This document shows positions 25,543-33,411 of a stretch of 45,743 nucleotides of DNA, one piece after another. The DNA comes from an uncultured Prevotellaceae bacterium (GTDB lineage: Bacteria; Bacteroidota; Bacteroidia; Bacteroidales; Bacteroidaceae): assembly GCA_946410305.1 (NCBI GenBank), contig CAMJZV010000025.1, forward strand, positions 1-45,743, given 5' to 3'. The notes under the pieces are model-generated. The model saw only the letters and a list, made by a program, of their open reading frames with translations, did not search any database and was not told where the DNA came from. Both the position numbers and the translations under genes were made by a program. The stretch's first letter is position 1; each line of letters opens with the position of its first letter.

Positions 25543-26710
25543 TCGTTTTACGCGTGAAAAGATGAAGTATGGATTGTAACAGCAAACATAGTGCCAAAGT
25601 GTAGAGTCCCTCTGCATACGACTGGAACAGACTGCCTATCAGGAACAGAAGGACCATCACGGCACAAATCATCCAGTAGCGTGGTGTCTGACGCCCCTTG
25701 ATGACGGGCCAGAGGTAAACCAGATGTAGCGGGTTGAAAAGGAGAATCTGCAGGTTCAGCCGTACCGTAGGATGCTGTGAGAATAGCATGAGGAACAGCA
25801 TGAATCCGATAATACCAGAGACCACCATCAGCAGACTTTCCCACAGGATAAAGACGCGACGCATGCGCCACTGTATCACGAACAGTATAAGACCAGTAAC
25901 CAAAAGGATGATACCGCATTCACTGGGCGTCAGCGGGAAACCGTTGTGTATCAGCTGTACGCCAGCGGGAACAATGATACGGCGCTCCTTGATGAGTGGA
26001 CGGTATTGTCCGTTGGTATATATCTGGGCGTGGTCGAAGTCATACAGCAGATTGTCGGGCAGGAACTCCTGTTGGCGCATCGTAGTCTTGAAGTCTGCCT
26101 GGATGCCCAACAGTAGGTCGTTGCCGAAACGTGACCAAGGATGGTTGCGCGTCATGTGGTGAACCATCTCCCTGTATGTTGGCGTGTAATCCTCACGACC
26201 AGCGTATTTTACCTCTCCGTTAATATGTTGTTCAATGATGTCGCGCGCTTTCGTCGTACAGTTGTTATAGAAGTAGTTGTAGCGGTAGACGCTGTTGACT
26301 GGTCTTAGATTGTCAATCAGCGCCATGCGCAGTGCTAACTTCTCCTCATTGGTGAGGTTGAGTACCTGCTCGGTGACCATACTGCCAAACTGCCGATATT
26401 CCTTCTGGAAGAGTGGGGTAGGATAGGCTCCCAGCTCATAGTCCGTCAGACCGAAAACAAAGCGAATAGCAAAGAAGGGTGCGTCGAAGTTGAACACACC
26501 GTAGTTGAAAGCAGCGTCAATTCCGCCTTTTGTCAGTTCGTGGTAGCGGATGGCTGTATGTCCATAGAGACTATAGACCTCGTCGTGGGGCTGACAGGTA
26601 AGCAAACTAATCTCTACAGAATCCATCGGTGGTAGGTCGTAGTCCTGCGCCAACGCTGCATTCTGGCAGATGATAGTCAGCAATAAAATCCCCCCTCTGA
26701 GGGCACTCAT
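25535..26710 (-). CDS. lnb: DUF4105 / Lnb-type lipoprotein N-acyltransferase-like protein
   Basis: A membrane protein of about 391 residues. Two starts are possible, ATG 26731 and ATG 26710. A TAATTTTG box at 26743-26736 ends 4 bp before the first, so unless the mRNA is leaderless the second (MSALRGGILLLTIICQNAAL then AQ) is used; it also gives the better signal peptide. The periplasmic N-terminal domain has the conserved EVYSLYGHTAIRYHE and YRYNYFYNNCTTKARDIIEQ; the His and Cys are candidate catalytic residues. The C-terminal part has four or five membrane helices (ECGIILLVTGLILFVIQW onward). As I recall, this DUF4105 architecture has been assigned to Lnb, which N-acylates lipoproteins in Bacteroidota. 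The stop overlaps the next gene's ATG by 8 bp. Confidence 0.75.
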   Translation of the reverse strand: MSALRGGILLLTIICQNAALAQDYDLPPMDSVEISLLTCQPHDEVYSLYGHTAIRYHELTKGGIDAAFNYGVFNFDAPFFAIRFVFGLTDYELGAYPTPLFQKEYRQFGSMVTEQVLNLTNEEKLALRMALIDNLRPVNSVYRYNYFYNNCTTKARDIIEQHINGEVKYAGREDYTPTYREMVHHMTRNHPWSRFGNDLLLGIQADFKTTMRQQEFLPDNLLYDFDHAQIYTNGQYRPLIKERRIIVPAGVQLIHNGFPLTPSECGIILLVTGLILFVIQWRMRRVFILWESLLMVVSGIIGFMLFLMLFSQHPTVRLNLQILLFNPLHLVYLWPVIKGRQTPRYWMICAVMVLLFLIGSLFQSYAEGLYTLALCLLLQSILHLFTRKTNE

Positions 26711-26735
26711 TATGGTTTTCAAATATTTCACGCTG

Positions 26736-26743
26736 CAAAATTA
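26736..26743 (-). promoter_or_regulatory. -7 box upstream of the Lnb-like gene
   Basis: TAATTTTG on the minus strand (26743-26736), 4 bp before ATG 26731 and 25 bp before ATG 26710. It argues for the shorter start. Confidence 0.5.
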
Positions 26744-26814
26744 GCCTTTATTTTCCACTTATCGTGCGTTTAGTATGATTTTTTTTAATAAAAAATTAAA
26801 ATTCGTATATTTAT

Positions 26815-26845
26815 TTTGTATTGTTCATGCTAATTATTACCTTTG
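26815..26845 (+). promoter_or_regulatory. Promoter of the outer-membrane barrel / lptC operon
   Basis: TTTG (26815-26818) and TACCTTTG (26838-26845) are separated by 19 bp, a full match to the Bacteroidota consensus. It lies downstream of an upstream in-frame ATG at 26775, which rules that start out, and 34 bp before ATG 26880. Confidence 0.8.
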
Positions 26846-26879
26846 CACTCCGAAAATCGAATTCATTAAAAAACGAAAG

Positions 26880-28181
26880 ATGAAGAAACGCATTATAGTA
26901 AGTCTTCTGGCAAGTATGGCCTTGTTGCCGTCTGTTGCTCAGGTGAGCACGACGTTGTCGCCATATAGTCAGTATGGCTTAGGTGTCCTCTCTGATCAGT
27001 CTGTAGGCTTTAACCGTGCTATGGGTGGTGTGGCCTATGGTCTGAGAAATGGCAAGTATGTCAATATGCAAAATCCTGCCTCGTATTCCGCTGTCGACTC
27101 ATTGACCATGATTTTCGACGCTGGTGTGACGGGACAGATGTCAAATTATAAGGAAGGTGGAAAGAGTCTGAATACCAAGACAGGTAACTTTGACTATGCA
27201 GTAGCTGCGTTCCGCCTGTTTCCCCGTGTGGGCCTGGCTCTTGGCGTAGTACCTTATTCGAATATCGGCTATGCCTATACACACACTAATGCCATCGGTT
27301 CTTCTGAGGCAGGCTCTACGACAACAGCTACCCAGACGTATTCGGGTGATGGTGGCTTCTCGCAGTTTTTCGTGGGTGCTGGCTGGCGCGTGACGAAGAA
27401 TCTGTCATTGGGTGTCAATGTGTCCTACTTCTGGGGTAAATATACCAAGACAATCCAGATGAGTACCAATGAGACTGGTGCTAATGTTGAAACCAGGTCC
27501 TACAGTACTTCAGTCAGCAACTATAAGCTTGATTTTGGTGCCCAGTGGCAGCAGCCCTTGAATGACAAGGACCTGCTGACGATAGGTGCTACGGTAGGTT
27601 TGGGACATAAACTGGGTGCCGATGCAGATTTGCAGATTCTGAACAGCAATACGTCCAATTCTTCATCAACCAGTTCTACCATCACTGTTGGCGACGCACA
27701 TAGCATCCCCTATACTTTTGGTCTGGGTGCTGCATTGCTGCACAAGGCCAGCTTGACAGCAGCTGTTGACTACACGCTGCAGAAATGGGGCTCAGAGGAC
27801 TATCCTGTCTTCAATAATACCAATGGCAGTTATACCCTGCAGGGTGGCTACTATAAGGATCGCCACAAAGTCGCTGCTGGTGTTGACTGGCAGCCGAAGC
27901 CGCTGGGTCGTAAGTTCTATCAGCTGGTACACTACCGTATGGGTGTGTCGTATGCTACACCTTATTATAAAATAGGTACACAAGACGGTCCTGGTGAGAT
28001 GGCAGTGAGTGCGGGTTTCGGTATTCCCATCTATAACTCCTGGAATAACCGTTCGATGCTGAATATCAGTGCACAATGGGTGCGCAATACTGGCTGCGAC
28101 CTGATTAAGGAGAATATGTTCCGCATCAATATCGGACTGACGTTCAATGAACGCTGGTTTGCAAAATGGAAGGTAGACTAA
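26880..28181 (+). CDS. Outer-membrane beta-barrel protein (FadL/OmpP1-like)
   Basis: The start is ATG 26880, after the promoter, giving 433 residues with signal peptide MKKRIIVSLLASMALLPSVA. The mature start STTLSPYSQYGLGVLSDQSV then GFNRAMGGVAYGLRNGKYVN and MQNPASYSAVDSL is a Bacteroidota form of the FadL-like N-terminus, in which an NPA motif follows the first strands. Alternating hydrophobic/aromatic strands with turns rich in Gly, Asn and Ser cover the rest, and it ends in an aromatic-containing strand (FNERWFAKWKVD). Its end overlaps lptC by 16 bp, so it is co-transcribed with the LPS-export gene, suggesting a job in the outer membrane, but the substrate, if any, is unknown. Confidence 0.8.
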   Translation: MKKRIIVSLLASMALLPSVAQVSTTLSPYSQYGLGVLSDQSVGFNRAMGGVAYGLRNGKYVNMQNPASYSAVDSLTMIFDAGVTGQMSNYKEGGKSLNTKTGNFDYAVAAFRLFPRVGLALGVVPYSNIGYAYTHTNAIGSSEAGSTTTATQTYSGDGGFSQFFVGAGWRVTKNLSLGVNVSYFWGKYTKTIQMSTNETGANVETRSYSTSVSNYKLDFGAQWQQPLNDKDLLTIGATVGLGHKLGADADLQILNSNTSNSSSTSSTITVGDAHSIPYTFGLGAALLHKASLTAAVDYTLQKWGSEDYPVFNNTNGSYTLQGGYYKDRHKVAAGVDWQPKPLGRKFYQLVHYRMGVSYATPYYKIGTQDGPGEMAVSAGFGIPIYNSWNNRSMLNISAQWVRNTGCDLIKENMFRINIGLTFNERWFAKWKVD

Positions 28182-28882
28182 ACATATTTTCCCTCTTGTG
28201 CATGAGCGTAGTGCTCATGGTGCTGTCGTGTACGGAACAAAAAGCGCACACGGCAGCTGCCGTTCATGACCGTGACTCTGCATCGATGATGGTGAGCTAT
28301 GGTGTCAATACGTTGATTTCTGACTCTGGCGTCATCAAATATCGCATTGTTACAGAACGTTGGGACGTCAACACCATCAAGAATCCTTCTCGCTGGACCT
28401 TTGAAAAAGGAATCTTTATGGAGCAGTTTGATGAGAACTTCCATATCGAGGGATATATCCAAGCAGATAGTGCCTGGTATTATGACCAGAAGAAACTGTG
28501 GGAGTTGCGTGGACGTGTGTCTATCCGCAACGTCAACGGACTGGTTTTCAATAGTGAAGAGTTGTGGTGGGATGGCATCAGACATGAGTTCTATAGCCAC
28601 AAGTTCTCGCGGGTAGTCACTCCAGAGCGTACTCTCGAAGGCACCTATTTCCGTAGTGACGAGCATATGACACACTATGAGGTTACCAACTCGGTAGGTT
28701 CGTTCCAGTCGGAAGACATGGAAGGCGACAACCAGCAGCCAGCAACAAATAGCCAGCAACCTGCAACTAATGGCCAACAGCCAGCTGCCAACAGCCAAAA
28801 GCCAGACACCACGCAACAGGTTCCTGTCCGTCAGGCTGCTATCCGTCATAAAGCTACTCAAAAGTCAACGTATCAGCCATGA
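28166..28882 (+). CDS. lptC: LPS export ABC transporter periplasmic component LptC
   Basis: A 238-residue lipoprotein: FSLLCMSVVLMVLSC supplies a lipobox with Cys near residue 22. The mature region has the LptC beta-jellyroll pattern: VNTLISDSGVIKYRIVTERW, FEKGIFMEQFDENFHIEGYI, ADSAWYYDQKKLWELRGRVS, NVNGLVFNSEELWWDG and RTLEGTYFRSDEHMTHYEVT. LptC links the inner-membrane LptBFG complex to LptA and carries LPS across the periplasm. A C-terminal tail of about 40 residues built on QQPATNS/QQPAANS repeats is not part of the family fold and is encoded by a CCAGCAACC/AGCCAAAAGCC simple repeat. It overlaps the upstream barrel gene by 16 bp and the downstream CNNM gene by 4 bp, so the three are translationally coupled. 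Confidence 0.88.
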   Translation: MEGRLNIFSLLCMSVVLMVLSCTEQKAHTAAAVHDRDSASMMVSYGVNTLISDSGVIKYRIVTERWDVNTIKNPSRWTFEKGIFMEQFDENFHIEGYIQADSAWYYDQKKLWELRGRVSIRNVNGLVFNSEELWWDGIRHEFYSHKFSRVVTPERTLEGTYFRSDEHMTHYEVTNSVGSFQSEDMEGDNQQPATNSQQPATNGQQPAANSQKPDTTQQVPVRQAAIRHKATQKSTYQP

Positions 28883-30138
28883 CCAATCTGATTATAGGAC
28901 TCATTGTGACGATGGCTTTCTCGGCCTTCTTCTCTGGTATGGAGATTGCTTTTGTTTCAAGCAATCGCCTGCGTGCTGAGATGGATCGTGAAAAGAATGG
29001 CTTGGCGCAACGTGCCATCGATGTGTTCTATCGCCATCCGAACAATTTCGTATCGACGATGCTGGTAGGCAACAATATTGCATTGGTCATCTATGGTATC
29101 CTCTTTGCCCATATCTTTGATGCTACGTTGTTCTATCCGCTGAGTGATGGTATGCGTGTAACAGCAGACACCTTGCTGTCAACTATTGTGGTGCTCTTTA
29201 CTGGCGAATTCCTGCCAAAGACCATCTTTAAGTCGAATCCCAATACCATGCTGACAGTCTTTGCATTGCCAGCCTATCTGTGCTATCTGCTACTCTACCC
29301 AATATCACGTTTTGCCACGTTGCTGTCTAGAGGTCTGTTACGCCTCTTTGGTGTAAAACTGCCTAAGGAGAGTGATGACAAGGAATTTACGAAAGTTGAC
29401 CTCGATTTCCTGGTACAGTCGAGTATCGATAATGCCAAGGATGAGGATGAGATAGAGGAGGAGGTCAAGATCTTCCATAATGCGCTGGACTTTGCAGATA
29501 CGAAGGTGCGCGATTGTATGGTGCCTCGTACGGAAATCGACGCCATAGATATTGACGACTGTACACTAGAGGAACTGAAGAGTAAGTTCATAGAGAGTGG
29601 TCATTCCAAGATTATTGTCTATCGTGAGGATATTGACCATATCATTGGCTACATCCACTCGTCGGAGATGTTTAAGCATGTCTCTGATATCTCCAAGCAT
29701 ATCCAGCAGATGCCGTATGTCCCTGAGACGATGGCTGCCCGTAAGTTGATGCAGATATTCCTGCAGCAGAAGAAGTCGCTGGGCGTTGTCATTGATGAGT
29801 TTGGTGGCACCAGTGGTATCGTATCGCTGGAGGATATCGTTGAGGAAATCTTTGGCGATATTGAGGACGAGCACGACAATACAAAATATGTGGCCAAACA
29901 GCTTAGCGATGGCGACTATATGTTGTCTGCTCGCTTAGAAATAGAAAAGGTCAACGAGCTCTTCGACCTGGACTTGCCGGAGAGTGACGACTATATGACA
30001 GTTGGCGGACTCATCCTGCATGAATATCAGAGCTTCCCGAAACTCAACGAAGTAGTGAAAATAGGGCGCTTTGAGTTCAAAATTATCAAGAATACAATGA
30101 CGAAAATAGAGCTTGTGAAGCTAAAAGTCGTTGAATAG
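28879..30138 (+). CDS. CNNM/CBS-domain transporter (HlyC/CorC family)
   Basis: A 419-residue membrane protein. The N-terminal CNNM domain (residues 1-190) contains AFFSGMEIAFVSSNRLRAEM, three to four helices and TGEFLPKTIFKSNPNT. A CBS pair follows (DFADTKVRDCMVPRTEIDAI; LGVVIDEFGGTSGIVSLEDI), then the CorC_HlyC C-terminal domain (YMLSARLEIEKVNELFDLDL, YMTVGGLILHEYQSFPKLNE). Family knowledge: these proteins are Mg2+/Co2+ efflux-type transporters or regulators; in Bacteroidota the closely related GldE belongs to gliding and secretion operons, but no other gld gene is here, so a general metal-homeostasis role is more likely. Start overlaps the lptC stop as ATGA. Confidence 0.9.
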   Translation: MTNLIIGLIVTMAFSAFFSGMEIAFVSSNRLRAEMDREKNGLAQRAIDVFYRHPNNFVSTMLVGNNIALVIYGILFAHIFDATLFYPLSDGMRVTADTLLSTIVVLFTGEFLPKTIFKSNPNTMLTVFALPAYLCYLLLYPISRFATLLSRGLLRLFGVKLPKESDDKEFTKVDLDFLVQSSIDNAKDEDEIEEEVKIFHNALDFADTKVRDCMVPRTEIDAIDIDDCTLEELKSKFIESGHSKIIVYREDIDHIIGYIHSSEMFKHVSDISKHIQQMPYVPETMAARKLMQIFLQQKKSLGVVIDEFGGTSGIVSLEDIVEEIFGDIEDEHDNTKYVAKQLSDGDYMLSARLEIEKVNELFDLDLPESDDYMTVGGLILHEYQSFPKLNEVVKIGRFEFKIIKNTMTKIELVKLKVVE

Positions 30139-30183
30139 GGCATTTTTTCTTGAAAAAGATGCGGATATTTCATTGATATTTTG

Positions 30184-30191
30184 TAATTTTG
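30184..30191 (+). promoter_or_regulatory. -7 box of the PpiD-like gene
   Basis: TAATTTTG at 30184-30191, 63 bp before the ATG, with an A-rich leader. The -33 element is not a clear TTTG. Confidence 0.55.
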
Positions 30192-30254
30192 CAGGCTGAA
30201 TGTAAAAATTCAAGAGAAGAACAAAATTAAAAAATTAAAAACTATAAAAATCAA

Positions 30255-32399
30255 ATGGCAGCAATTGGAAAAATTAGAAGCTGGGGACCAGTACTCGCTA
30301 CTGTGATTGGTCTGGCCCTTTTTGCATTCATTGCCGAAGAGATGTTCCGTTCGTGCGAGGCTACTGGCAACGAGCGTCGTCAACAAGTCGGTGAAGTGTT
30401 AGGTAAGAAAATTTCTGTTCAGGACTTCCAGAGTCTTGTCGACGAGTATCAGGAAGTACTCAAGATGACTCAGGGTCGCGACAACCTCTCTGAGGAGGAA
30501 CTCAACCAGGTGAAAGACCAGGTATGGCAGCAGTTTGTTAACAACACCATCCTTGAGACTGAAGCCAAGAAGGTGGGTCTGACTGTTACTGATGAGGAGT
30601 TGCAGAACGTATTGAAGGCTGGTACCAATAGTATGCTGATGCAGACCCCGTTTGTCAATCAGCAGACTGGTCGTTTCGATGTTAGCCAGCTCACCAAGTT
30701 CCTGGCTGACTATAAGAAGCAGCAGGAGCAGGGCGGCAATGCTGAGATGATGGAGCAGTACACCCGTATCTACAACTACTGGAAGTTCATTGAGAAGACA
30801 CTGCGTCAGCAACTGCTCGGTCAGAAGTACCAGAGCCTGCTCGCTCAGTCTCTGCTGTCGAACCCCATCTCTGCTAAGATGGCTTTCGCTGGTCAGAACG
30901 AGGAGAGCGACATTCTGTTGGCTACCGTTCCTTACAACACCATCAAGGATGCAGATGTAGAGGTAAGCGATGCAGATCTGAAGGCTAAGTACGACGAGAA
31001 GAAGGAGCAGTTCAAGCAGTACGTAGAGAGCCGCGACATCAAGTATGTTGACTTCCAGGTCGTTGCTTCTGCCGCTGACCGCGCAGAGCTGATGAAGACC
31101 ATGAAGAATGCTCAGCAGCAGTTGGAGAGCGGTATGGCTCCTGCCGAGGTTGTTCGCAAGGCTCAGTCACAGATTGCCTATACTGGCATCGCTGCTACTC
31201 GTAGCGCATTCCCCAACGACATCGCAGTGAAGATTGACTCTATGCAGATTGGTCAGGTATCAGCACCTTTCGAGACTGCATACGACAATACTCTGAACGT
31301 TGTTAAACTCATCAACAAGGTACAGCAGCCCGACTCTGTAGAGTATCGTCAGATTCAGGTTGGTGGTGCTACTGCTGAAGAGGCTCACAAGCTGGCAGAC
31401 AGCATCTATACCGCTCTGAAGGGTGGTGCAGACTTCGAGGTACTTGCCAAGAAGTACAACCAGACTGGTGCAAAGCAGTGGATGACCTCTGCTATGTATG
31501 AGCGTGCTCAGACCATGGATGACGACACCAAGGAGTACATCCAGTCACTCAATACACTGGCAGCTGGTGAGCTGAAGAACCTCCAATTCTCTCAGGGAAA
31601 CATCGTGCTGCAGGTAACTGATCGCAAGGCTATGGTCAACAAGTTTGACGTGGCTGTTGTAAAGCACACCATCGATTTCTCTAAGACCACCTATTCTAAC
31701 GCATACAATAACTTCAGTCAGTATGTCAGCGAGAACAAGGACCTCGAGGGTCTGGAGAAGAACGCTCAGAAGTTCGGCTTCCGCGTTCAGGAGCGTAACG
31801 ACCTGTATAGCTCAGAGCACAACGTAGCTGGTCTGCGTGCTACTCGTGAGGCTATGAAGTGGATCTTCGACGCTAAGGCTGGTGAGGTTTCTCCTCTCTA
31901 TGAGTGTGGCAACAACGACCACCTGCTGGTCATTGCCCTGACAGGTGTTCATCCTGTAGGCTATCGTACTATGGAGAGCGTGAAGGATCAACTGAAGATG
32001 GAGGTTATTCGCGACAAGAAGTTCGAGAAGGCTGCTGCCCAGCTGGCTGGTGTCAAGGACATCGCTGCTGCTAAACAGAAGGGTGCTGTTGTTGACAGTG
32101 TTCGTCAGATTACTTTCTCTGCTCCTGTCTTCGTACAAGCTGCTGGTGCCAGCGAGCCCGCTCTGAGTGGTGCTGTAGCTGCTGTTAAGCAGGGTCAGTT
32201 CAGCCCCGCAGTTATCAAGGGTAATGGTGGTGCATACCTCTTCCAGGTACTCTCTAAGAAGCAGCGCGAAGGTGCTAAGTTCGACGAGAAGCAGCAGATG
32301 CAGATGCTGAAGCAGCAGGCTCAGCAGGCTGCAGGTCGCTTCATGAACGAGATGTACCTGAAGGCTGATGTGGTAGACAACCGCTACCTCTTCTTCTAA
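30255..32399 (+). CDS. PpiD/SurA-type periplasmic peptidyl-prolyl isomerase
   Basis: A 714-residue membrane-anchored chaperone. One N-terminal helix (GPVLATVIGLALFAFIAEEM) anchors it in the inner membrane. A SurA-N-like region follows (VGEVLGKKISVQDFQSLVDE, QVWQQFVNNTILETEAKKVG). A parvulin-type domain begins near residue 370 (DSVEYRQIQVGGATAEEAHK, GGADFEVLAKKYN, and VLQVTDRKAMV) and a second SurA-like region ends the protein. Family role: folding of newly exported periplasmic and outer-membrane proteins at the Sec exit. The parvulin core is degenerate, as in many PpiD proteins, so isomerase activity is uncertain. Codon use is strongly biased (GCT, CTG, AAG), in keeping with high expression. 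Its stop overlaps the convergent prmA stop by 4 bp. Confidence 0.9.
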   Translation: MAAIGKIRSWGPVLATVIGLALFAFIAEEMFRSCEATGNERRQQVGEVLGKKISVQDFQSLVDEYQEVLKMTQGRDNLSEEELNQVKDQVWQQFVNNTILETEAKKVGLTVTDEELQNVLKAGTNSMLMQTPFVNQQTGRFDVSQLTKFLADYKKQQEQGGNAEMMEQYTRIYNYWKFIEKTLRQQLLGQKYQSLLAQSLLSNPISAKMAFAGQNEESDILLATVPYNTIKDADVEVSDADLKAKYDEKKEQFKQYVESRDIKYVDFQVVASAADRAELMKTMKNAQQQLESGMAPAEVVRKAQSQIAYTGIAATRSAFPNDIAVKIDSMQIGQVSAPFETAYDNTLNVVKLINKVQQPDSVEYRQIQVGGATAEEAHKLADSIYTALKGGADFEVLAKKYNQTGAKQWMTSAMYERAQTMDDDTKEYIQSLNTLAAGELKNLQFSQGNIVLQVTDRKAMVNKFDVAVVKHTIDFSKTTYSNAYNNFSQYVSENKDLEGLEKNAQKFGFRVQERNDLYSSEHNVAGLRATREAMKWIFDAKAGEVSPLYECGNNDHLLVIALTGVHPVGYRTMESVKDQLKMEVIRDKKFEKAAAQLAGVKDIAAAKQKGAVVDSVRQITFSAPVFVQAAGASEPALSGAVAAVKQGQFSPAVIKGNGGAYLFQVLSKKQREGAKFDEKQQMQMLKQQAQQAAGRFMNEMYLKADVVDNRYLFF

Positions 32400-33280
32400 T
32401 CAAGTGAAAACAGAAGGCACGCCCAGTCGCCATCGCAACGGGTAGCCTTCAATGATAAACCAAGTGTCTGTGCCTTGCTTTCGAGCAGGGCACAGTCATT
32501 TTTATAGAAACCACTGAGGATGAGCTGTGCCTTGGGAGCCATCACACTGCGGAAGCGCTCCATGTCGTTGAGCAGGATGTTACGGTTGATGTTTGCCATG
32601 ACGAGGTTGAACTCGGCAGCAAAACCGCTGAGAACATTGGCATCGCCACAGAGGGCGGTGAGGCGGTCGTCAACACGATTGATAACAGCATTATGACGCG
32701 TATTGTCTGCACTCCACTCATCGATGTCGTAGCCTACTGCGCTCGCTGCACCTAATTTCAGGGCACAGATGCCTAAGATGCCAGTCCCACAGCCACAGTC
32801 TAGCACACGCAGGCCATCCAGCTGCATGTCAAGCAGCATGCTGCAAATCATACGGGTGGTCTCGTGGGTGCCAGTGCCGAAAGCCAGGTGAGCGTCGATT
32901 TCAATCATGATGGAAGATGGCTGAAGGTCGATGTCTGATGGCAGGTGGCGTCCATCGTGGATAATCAGGTTCCCCTTCCTTTTGGAGGGGGGTAGGGGGA
33001 GGCTTATCGGCTCAAAGCCCTCCTGTTCCCATTGCTCGTTCCAGTCTTTGTCCTCTGCCTCCTGGATGGAGTAGGAGAGGGTGATGTTCTCGAAGGGAAA
33101 ACCTTCGAGCACAGCCTGAAGGGTCTCTTCGTCAAACAGTGCCTGCTGCACGTAGCCCTTCAGACCTGTTGCAGTCTCTTCAAACGTTTCGAAACCAGCC
33201 TCTCCAGCCAATGCTGAGAGGATATCCTGTGCGTCCTGAGAGCAGGGCGTCATGGTGAAATCAACCTCGTAGTACTTCAT
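32396..33280 (-). CDS. prmA: Ribosomal protein L11 methyltransferase
   Basis: A 294-residue SAM-dependent methyltransferase. The N-terminal substrate-binding domain (YYEVDFTMTPCSQDAQDILS) is followed by AFGTGTHETTRMICSMLLDM, the PrmA hallmark, and the SAM motif VLDCGCGTGILGICALKLGA near residue 155; VMANINRNILLNDM supplies the NxN catalytic-loop equivalent. It trimethylates L11 of the large ribosomal subunit. Between the two domains (residues about 92-102) the peptide SLPLPPSKRKGN has no counterpart in relatives as I remember them and is encoded by a C-rich/G-rich hairpin element (separate entry). A TAATTTTG box (33307-33300, minus) lies 20 bp upstream of the ATG. Confidence 0.93.
   Translation of the reverse strand: MKYYEVDFTMTPCSQDAQDILSALAGEAGFETFEETATGLKGYVQQALFDEETLQAVLEGFPFENITLSYSIQEAEDKDWNEQWEQEGFEPISLPLPPSKRKGNLIIHDGRHLPSDIDLQPSSIMIEIDAHLAFGTGTHETTRMICSMLLDMQLDGLRVLDCGCGTGILGICALKLGAASAVGYDIDEWSADNTRHNAVINRVDDRLTALCGDANVLSGFAAEFNLVMANINRNILLNDMERFRSVMAPKAQLILSGFYKNDCALLESKAQTLGLSLKATRCDGDWACLLFSLD
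32972..33002. repeat. C/G-rich hairpin element inserted in frame in prmA
   Basis: CCCCTTCC (32972-32979) and GGAGGGG (32984-32990) form a short hairpin, directly followed by GGTAGGGGGAGG. The order hairpin then GT(A/T)GGGGG is the same as in each arm of the large inverted repeat between ffh and folD (37417-37524), suggesting one repeat family. It encodes SLPLPPSKRK on the minus strand. Confidence 0.6.
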
Positions 33281-33299
33281 AAGATGTTAAATTTGCCCA

Positions 33300-33307
33300 C
33301 AAAATTA
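33300..33307 (-). promoter_or_regulatory. -7 box of prmA
   Basis: TAATTTTG on the minus strand (33307-33300), 20 bp before the prmA ATG. No clear -33 TTTG. Confidence 0.5.
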
Positions 33308-33314
33308 CAAAAAA

Positions 33315-33351
33315 TAGGGAAAAACCTACGCTCTCTTAGGGTTTTTCCCTA
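33315..33351. terminator. 12-bp-stem hairpin between divergent prmA and the Tyr/Trp-rich gene
   Basis: TAGGGAAAAACC (33315-33326) pairs perfectly with GGTTTTTCCCTA (33340-33351), loop 13 nt. It lies between two divergent promoters, so it is not at a transcript end; it could insulate them, act as an operator, or be a palindromic repeat. Typed as terminator only for its shape. Confidence 0.4.
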
Positions 33352-33372
33352 CTTTTGCATAAAATTATGTTG

Positions 33373-33380
33373 TATTTTTG
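33373..33380 (+). promoter_or_regulatory. -7 box of the Tyr/Trp-rich secreted protein gene
   Basis: TATTTTTG at 33373-33380, 31 bp before ATG 33412; it lies within the open frame that begins at 33355 and so excludes that upstream start. A TTTG at 33354-33357 is 15 bp away, shorter than usual. Confidence 0.55.
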
Positions 33381-33411
33381 CAACGTGAACAAGTATAAAA
33401 GACGAAAAGCT

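Noticed and set aside
28879..30138. Gliding-motility GldE
   Set aside because: The CNNM/CBS architecture fits GldE but also ordinary CorC-type proteins, and no other gld or type 9 secretion genes are nearby.
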